A stretch of DNA of 34,307 nucleotides from Dechloromonas sp. GTDB lineage: Bacteria; Pseudomonadota; Gammaproteobacteria; Burkholderiales; Rhodocyclaceae. Below are positions 30,926 through 34,307 of the stretch, one piece after another (position 1 is the stretch's first letter; every line of letters starts with the position of its first letter). Under the pieces are notes generated by a model. It saw only the letters and a list, made by a program, of their open reading frames with translations. It made no database searches and was not told the origin of the DNA. The DNA lies in contig JAQTXC010000026.1 in NCBI GenBank assembly GCA_028689015.1, forward strand, positions 1 through 34,307, in the 5' to 3' direction. Made by a program: the position numbers and the translations under genes.

Positions 30926-30958
30926 GAGATTTACGGTCGACCGCGAATAAGCGCAGTT
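30926..30958. other. cobU / histidine-kinase gap holding a CGGTCGACCG palindrome
   Basis: The 33-base gap contains the perfect palindrome CGGTCGACCG (30934-30943) inside the 12-mer ACGGTCGACCGC. The same 12-mer occurs at 10728, and in reverse orientation at 133 and 913. It could be an operator for the kinase-regulator pair, or simply one copy of a dispersed genomic palindrome. No promoter is evident. Confidence 0.4.
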
Positions 30959-31510
30959 TTACTCCATTTTCAGTGTCAGTGGCAGTCCGGCAGCGACCAA
31001 GGTGACCCGTTGGCACAATGCGGCCACCCGCTGGTTGAGTCGGCCCTGCTCGTCGGCAAAGAGGCGCGACACCGGGTGCATGGGGACGATGCCCCAGCCC
31101 ACTTCGTTCGATACCAGGATGAGCTGGCCGGGCAGGGTGGGCAAGGTGCTGAGCAAGTCGTCGAGGTGTGCCGTCAACAGCGGACAGTCGATCGCTTCGC
31201 CGGCTTCTGCCTGGCGGGCGGCGCGGCCGGCAAACAACAGGTTGGATAGCCACAGGGTGAGGCAATCCACTAACAGGCAGGTCTCCGGGGTGGCCAGTTC
31301 GCGCAGGCGGCGGGCCAGGTGCAGGGGTTCTTCGACGCAGCCCCAGTCAGCCGGGCGGCGTTGGCGATGATGGGCGACGCGACGGGCCATCTCGCCGTCG
31401 CGGCTTTCGGCGGTGGCCAGGTAAATCACTGGCCGCCCGGATTCGTGGGCCCGTTGTTCGGCCAGCAGGCTCTTGCCCGAACGGGCGCCGCCAAGGATCA
31501 GTTCGTTCAT
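30959..31510 (-). CDS. cobU: Adenosylcobinamide kinase / guanylyltransferase (CobU / CobP)
   Basis: This 183-residue bifunctional enzyme phosphorylates adenosylcobinamide and transfers GMP to it, giving AdoCbi-GDP for CobS. The P-loop GGARSGKS lies at residues 7-14, the HH pair near 47-48 fits the guanylylated histidine region, and LILVSNEVGWGIVP is the family signature. ATG 31510 (MNELILGGARS) matches the family N-terminus; an in-frame ATG at 31519 is possible. It diverges from cobT. On the same strand it is followed after 33 bases by the two-component pair. Confidence 0.94.
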   Translation of the reverse strand: MNELILGGARSGKSLLAEQRAHESGRPVIYLATAESRDGEMARRVAHHRQRRPADWGCVEEPLHLARRLRELATPETCLLVDCLTLWLSNLLFAGRAARQAEAGEAIDCPLLTAHLDDLLSTLPTLPGQLILVSNEVGWGIVPMHPVSRLFADEQGRLNQRVAALCQRVTLVAAGLPLTLKME

Positions 31511-31550
31511 GCCCGGCATTGTGGGTGAATCGGGCGTTGGCCGGCAAGGG

Positions 31551-31556
31551 TATAAT
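31551..31556 (+). promoter_or_regulatory. Predicted -10 element of the cobTS transcript
   Basis: A perfect TATAAT lies just before the cobalamin riboswitch, placing the transcript start near 31563. The -35 region is poorly matched. The position fits a promoter that makes an RNA starting with the riboswitch. Confidence 0.6.
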
Positions 31557-31564
31557 CCGCCGCT

Positions 31565-31716
31565 TCGATAAAACGGAATCCGGTGCGCGGTCACGCAATT
31601 CCGGAGCGGGCCCGCCGCTGTAATCGGGGACGCCGGTTGCCATATGTCACTATGCGGGGAGACAAACCCGCCGGGAAGACGCAGCCGGGGGACGATCCGA
31701 AAGCCAGAAGACCTAT
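31565..31716 (+). ncRNA. Cobalamin (B12) riboswitch upstream of cobT
   Basis: The conserved cobalamin-riboswitch elements occur in order: GGAATCCGGTGCG, AATTCCGGAGCGGGCCCGCC, GCTGTAATCGGGGACG, a GTCACTATGCGGGGAGA core, CCGGGAAG, and the B12 box region AAGCCAGAAGACCT. It lies between a TATAAT and an intrinsic terminator, ahead of cobT. It is expected to lower cobTS transcription when cobalamin is plentiful. Exact ends are approximate. Confidence 0.93.
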
Positions 31717-31746
31717 CGAATTTCAGTCACAGGAAGCCTATGGACA

Positions 31747-31797
31747 GGGCTTCGCGGTCGCGTTTGGATAACGCCGCCGCGAGGCCCTTTTGCTTTT
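31747..31797 (+). terminator. Terminator of the cobalamin riboswitch expression platform
   Basis: GGGCTTCGCGG (31747-31757) pairs along its full length, with one G-U, with CCGCGAGGCCC (31777-31787), and the hairpin is followed by TTTTGCTTTT. It lies between the B12 box and the cobT ribosome-binding site, so this riboswitch probably works by transcription termination. Confidence 0.82.
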
Positions 31798-31807
31798 GGA
31801 GAATCGG

Positions 31808-32938
31808 ATGCATTCATTTGAAATTTCGCCTGTCGATCGGGCGTTGGAAAATTTGCTGCAGAACAAGGTCGACCGCAAGACCAAGCCGCTGGGCGCCCTC
31901 GGTGCGTTGGAGAAGCTGGCGATTCAGATCGGCCTGATCCAGCAGCGCCTTGACCCGCAGTTGTGTCAGCCGCAGCTGCTGGTTTTTGCCGGCGATCATG
32001 GTGCTGCCCAGGCCGGGGTGTCGGCTTATCCGCAGGACGTGACTTGGCAGATGGTCGAAAATTTTCTGGCCGGCGGGGCGGCGATTAACGTCTTTGCCCG
32101 CCAGAACGGCCTGGCCTTGACGGTGGTGGACGCCGGCGTGGCGCACGATTTCGGGCCGCGCGACGTAAAACGGACAGCCCCCGATTTTTTTGAAAACCGT
32201 GGTCTGTCCCCGCTTTTACTCGATGCCAAGATGGCGCCGGGGACCGCCAATTACCTTGAGCAGCCGGCGATGAGCGCCGCGCAATGCGCCGAGGCCATGG
32301 CGCGCGGCGCGGCCATCGTGGCCCAATTGGCGGCGACGGGCTGCAATGTGTTGGGTTTCGGTGAAATGGGCATCGGCAACACGGCGGCGGCGGCGCTGCT
32401 CACCCACTGCCTGACAGGTTTGCCGCTGGCTGAGTGTGTGGGGCGCGGCACCGGGTTGGACGATGCCGGCCTGAAGCGCAAGCAGGCTTTGCTGGCGACG
32501 GCGCTGGCGCGTTACCGGGCGGCGGGTGGCGATGATGCACCGCGCCAGGTGTTGGCCGAGTTCGGGGGATTCGAAATGGCCATGATGGTTGGTGCCATGC
32601 TGGCAGCGGCAGAAAGGCGCCTGGTCTTGCTGGTCGATGGCTTTATTGTCGGTGCGGCGGCGTTGACCGCGATTCGGCTGCAGCCGGCGCTACGCGATTA
32701 CTGCGTTTTTTGTCATCGTTCGGCCGAAGCGGGGCACCGGGTCCAGTTACAGGCCCTGCAGGCCGAGCCGCTGCTCGATCTCGGCCTGCGTCTCGGCGAA
32801 GGCACTGGTGCGGCGCTGGCATTTCCGCTGGTTCAGGCCGCGGTCAATTTCCTCAACGAGATGGCCAGTTTTGAGTCGGCCGGTGTGGCGGACAAGCGGG
32901 ACGATGTGGTGGCGCCCCGGGTGTCGTCTGCAGGTTGA
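31808..32938 (+). CDS. cobT: Nicotinate-nucleotide:dimethylbenzimidazole phosphoribosyltransferase
   Basis: This 376-residue cytosolic enzyme activates dimethylbenzimidazole to alpha-ribazole phosphate. Recognised blocks are [15 protein letters not shown]-like residues near 25-40, [38 protein letters not shown] and the C-terminal [16 protein letters not shown]. Length is typical (about 340-360 plus a short extension). ATG 31808 has GGAG 9 bases upstream. It is controlled by the cobalamin riboswitch; cobS follows after 6 bases. The substrate is the BluB product. Confidence 0.95.
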   Translation: MHSFEISPVDRALENLLQNKVDRKTKPLGALGALEKLAIQIGLIQQRLDPQLCQPQLLVFAGDHGAAQAGVSAYPQDVTWQMVENFLAGGAAINVFARQNGLALTVVDAGVAHDFGPRDVKRTAPDFFENRGLSPLLLDAKMAPGTANYLEQPAMSAAQCAEAMARGAAIVAQLAATGCNVLGFGEMGIGNTAAAALLTHCLTGLPLAECVGRGTGLDDAGLKRKQALLATALARYRAAGGDDAPRQVLAEFGGFEMAMMVGAMLAAAERRLVLLVDGFIVGAAALTAIRLQPALRDYCVFCHRSAEAGHRVQLQALQAEPLLDLGLRLGEGTGAALAFPLVQAAVNFLNEMASFESAGVADKRDDVVAPRVSSAG

Positions 32939-32944
32939 GTCGGC

Positions 32945-33730
32945 ATGCGCCCCCTATTGATTTGGCTGCGTGGCGAGGCTGCGTATTTTCTCGGCGCCGT
33001 CCGCTTCTTCACGCGTTTGCCCGTGCCGGCCTGGGTGGGCCATTCGGCTGAGGCGCTGAACCAGTCGGCGCGCTATTTTTCGGCGGTCGGCTGGCTGGTC
33101 GGGGGGATTGCGGCGCTGGTCTTCTGTCTGGCTGACATCTTCTGGCCGCAGCCGGTGGCGGTGTTGCTGAGCATGGCGGCGACGATTTACGTCACCGGGG
33201 CTTTTCACGAGGATGGCTTGTCCGATGCGGCCGATGGTTTGGGCGGTGGCTGGGACAAGCTGCGCATCCTCGACATCATGAAGGATTCCCGGGTCGGTAG
33301 TTACGGCGTTGTCGCGCTGTGGCTGGGCTTGACCAGCAAATTTCTGCTGCTGTCCAGCCTTGAGGTGGCGTTGGTGCCATGGGCCTTGGTCGCCGGCCAT
33401 GCGCTGTCCCGTTACTGCGCGACGCTGTTGCTGGCCACCATGGATTATGTCCGCGAGGATGCGCAGGCCAAGGCCAAACCGCTGGCGACCCGCCTATCGC
33501 CCGCCGCCTTGTTGGTGGCGACGGTCTGTGCGCTGGCCGCCTTGCCGGCGTTGCCATGGCCGCAGGGGCTGTGGGCCTGTCTGCTGGCTGGACTGGCGAC
33601 GCTCTGGTTGGCCCGAAAATTTCAGCGCTGGCTGGGCGGCTATACCGGTGATTGCCTGGGCGCGACGCAGCAAGTGGCGGAAGTCGCCTTTTATTTGGGC
33701 TTGTTGGCCAATGGGGCAGGCATCCCATAG
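32945..33730 (+). CDS. cobS: Adenosylcobinamide-GDP ribazoletransferase (cobalamin synthase)
   Basis: This 261-residue polytopic membrane enzyme joins AdoCbi-GDP (from CobU) to alpha-ribazole or its phosphate (from CobT). The diagnostic motif GAFHEDGLSDAADGLGGGWD and ILDIMKDSRVGSYGV are intact. About six hydrophobic segments are present. A cobC-type alpha-ribazole phosphatase is not seen beside it, so dephosphorylation must come from elsewhere. Confidence 0.95.
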   Translation: MRPLLIWLRGEAAYFLGAVRFFTRLPVPAWVGHSAEALNQSARYFSAVGWLVGGIAALVFCLADIFWPQPVAVLLSMAATIYVTGAFHEDGLSDAADGLGGGWDKLRILDIMKDSRVGSYGVVALWLGLTSKFLLLSSLEVALVPWALVAGHALSRYCATLLLATMDYVREDAQAKAKPLATRLSPAALLVATVCALAALPALPWPQGLWACLLAGLATLWLARKFQRWLGGYTGDCLGATQQVAEVAFYLGLLANGAGIP

Positions 33731-33806
33731 GTCTATGCAATAAGTTATAGTTCTGCGGGAACAAGTTGTCGTGATTACAGTCTGAGATCATCAGATCTGT
33801 AACGTT
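33731..33806. other. Gap between cobS and the hemerythrin-domain gene
   Basis: This AT-richer 76-base gap has no terminator with a T tract. It holds the perfect 8-base palindrome CAGATCTG (33792-33799) just before the next start. It probably contains the promoter of the hemerythrin gene, but I cannot place -35/-10 elements with confidence. Confidence 0.4.
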
Positions 33807-34307
33807 ATGGATACTTTCATGTCTGAACTCGCCATGCATGTTTTGATCGATCAAACCGGTCATCCGGGCATTGATGCCCAGCACCAGCAACTCTCGCTCT
33901 TGGTGGCTGATCTCAATGATATTTGTGCCGATGCCGAGCGCGCTGTGGGTGATTGCCCGCATTGCCCAGAGGCGTATCGCGAAATCTGCATTGACCGCCT
34001 AGCCGGATTGATTGGCGAGTTGCTCGGTTTCATGGTCGAACATTTCCGCTACGAAGAGAACCTGATGCGCCTGCTTCCGTCGACGCCGGAAGCCCTGCGC
34101 CATATTCGGGAGCACAAGCGGGCGCATGCCGAGGTGTCGACGCAGTTAAGCGCATTGACCTTCAGCCTCGACGAGGGCGATCCGCTCGCCTGCGCCCATC
34201 GTTTGCAAAAAGTCGTTGAACACTGGCTGGGTGCCCATGGCCAATCACACGACCAACGTCTGGTCGGTGCGCTGGAAGCGGCCTTTGGTCATGAGGTTGA
34301 TTATGAC
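33807..34307 (+). CDS. Hemerythrin-domain protein (3' end outside window)
   Basis: The frame is open to the window edge (167 codons). The di-iron ligand pattern of bacterial hemerythrins is present in order: DAQHQQ, HFRYEE, HKRAH, and HGQSHD close to the end. This domain binds oxygen and often serves as an oxygen sensor or store. An unusual insert after the first ligand contains CADAE...GDCPHCPEAYREIC, with four cysteines including a CPHC. Whether a further domain follows cannot be seen. The start could be ATG 33807 or 33819; neither has a strong ribosome-binding site. Confidence 0.82.
   Translation, partial: MDTFMSELAMHVLIDQTGHPGIDAQHQQLSLLVADLNDICADAERAVGDCPHCPEAYREICIDRLAGLIGELLGFMVEHFRYEENLMRLLPSTPEALRHIREHKRAHAEVSTQLSALTFSLDEGDPLACAHRLQKVVEHWLGAHGQSHDQRLVGALEAAFGHEVDYD

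Noticed and set aside
33276-33962. 228-codon minus-strand frame over cobS and the hemerythrin gene
   Set aside because: It is antisense to cobS and to a hemerythrin domain with clear iron ligands, and has no family features of its own.

Overview
This window is a GC-rich (about 60% by eye), tightly packed bacterial chromosome segment with no mobile elements, tRNA or rRNA genes or CRISPR arrays that I can see. Gene content points to a betaproteobacterium, most likely a Rhodocyclales member of the Dechloromonas/Azonexus type. The pointers are the oxygen-independent ubiquinone genes ubiU-ubiV-ubiT, an mreBCD-mrdA-rodA-rlpA cell-shape cluster divergent from gatCAB, metXW next to ampG, and late cobalamin genes including bluB. 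All product names come from reading the translations and recalling the families; no database search was run. The species-level guess is inference.

Layout. 1-120: 3' end of an unidentified gene and its intrinsic terminator. 121-360: a decayed stretch ending in what looks like the C-terminus of a PP2C/SpoIIE phosphatase. 357-2741 (minus): ubiU-ubiV-ubiT. A near-consensus FNR/Anr box lies upstream, placed for class II activation, and a response regulator with a C-terminal HATPase output domain (2862-3758, plus) diverges from it. 3762-10211 (minus): mreB-mreC-mreD-mrdA-rodA-rlpA, the Rod complex plus a septal/cell-wall lipoprotein. 10318-14063 (plus): gatC-gatA-(unknown exported protein)-gatB. 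14064-15330 (minus): pyrE and a coiled-coil exported protein. 15375-17565 (plus): xth, then four small membrane or membrane-associated proteins (DUF883, YqjE/holin-like, YqjK-like, LETM1-like). 17549-20558 (minus): metX-metW-ampG, preceded by a SAM-II riboswitch followed directly by an intrinsic terminator. 20737-23723 (minus): a periplasmic binding protein translationally coupled to a membrane GGDEF protein with a degenerate EAL domain.

23867-33730 is a cobalamin region in several transcription units. bluB-cbiB-cobC(cobD)-btuF run on the minus strand and cobQ diverges from them. cobU is followed by a two-component pair (cytosolic histidine kinase and REC-TPR protein) on the minus strand. cobT-cobS run on the plus strand behind a cobalamin riboswitch with its own terminator. 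Together these genes make dimethylbenzimidazole, amidate the corrin, attach aminopropanol phosphate, activate cobinamide and assemble the lower ligand; cobalamin capture (btuF) is also present. The window ends inside a hemerythrin-domain gene (33807 onward).

The most informative regulatory signals are (i) the SAM-II aptamer with what looks like a built-in antiterminator/terminator switch ahead of metXW, (ii) the FNR box at about -41 of a predicted ubiU promoter, and (iii) a strongly over-represented palindrome, CGGTCGACCG, scattered across genes and gaps.
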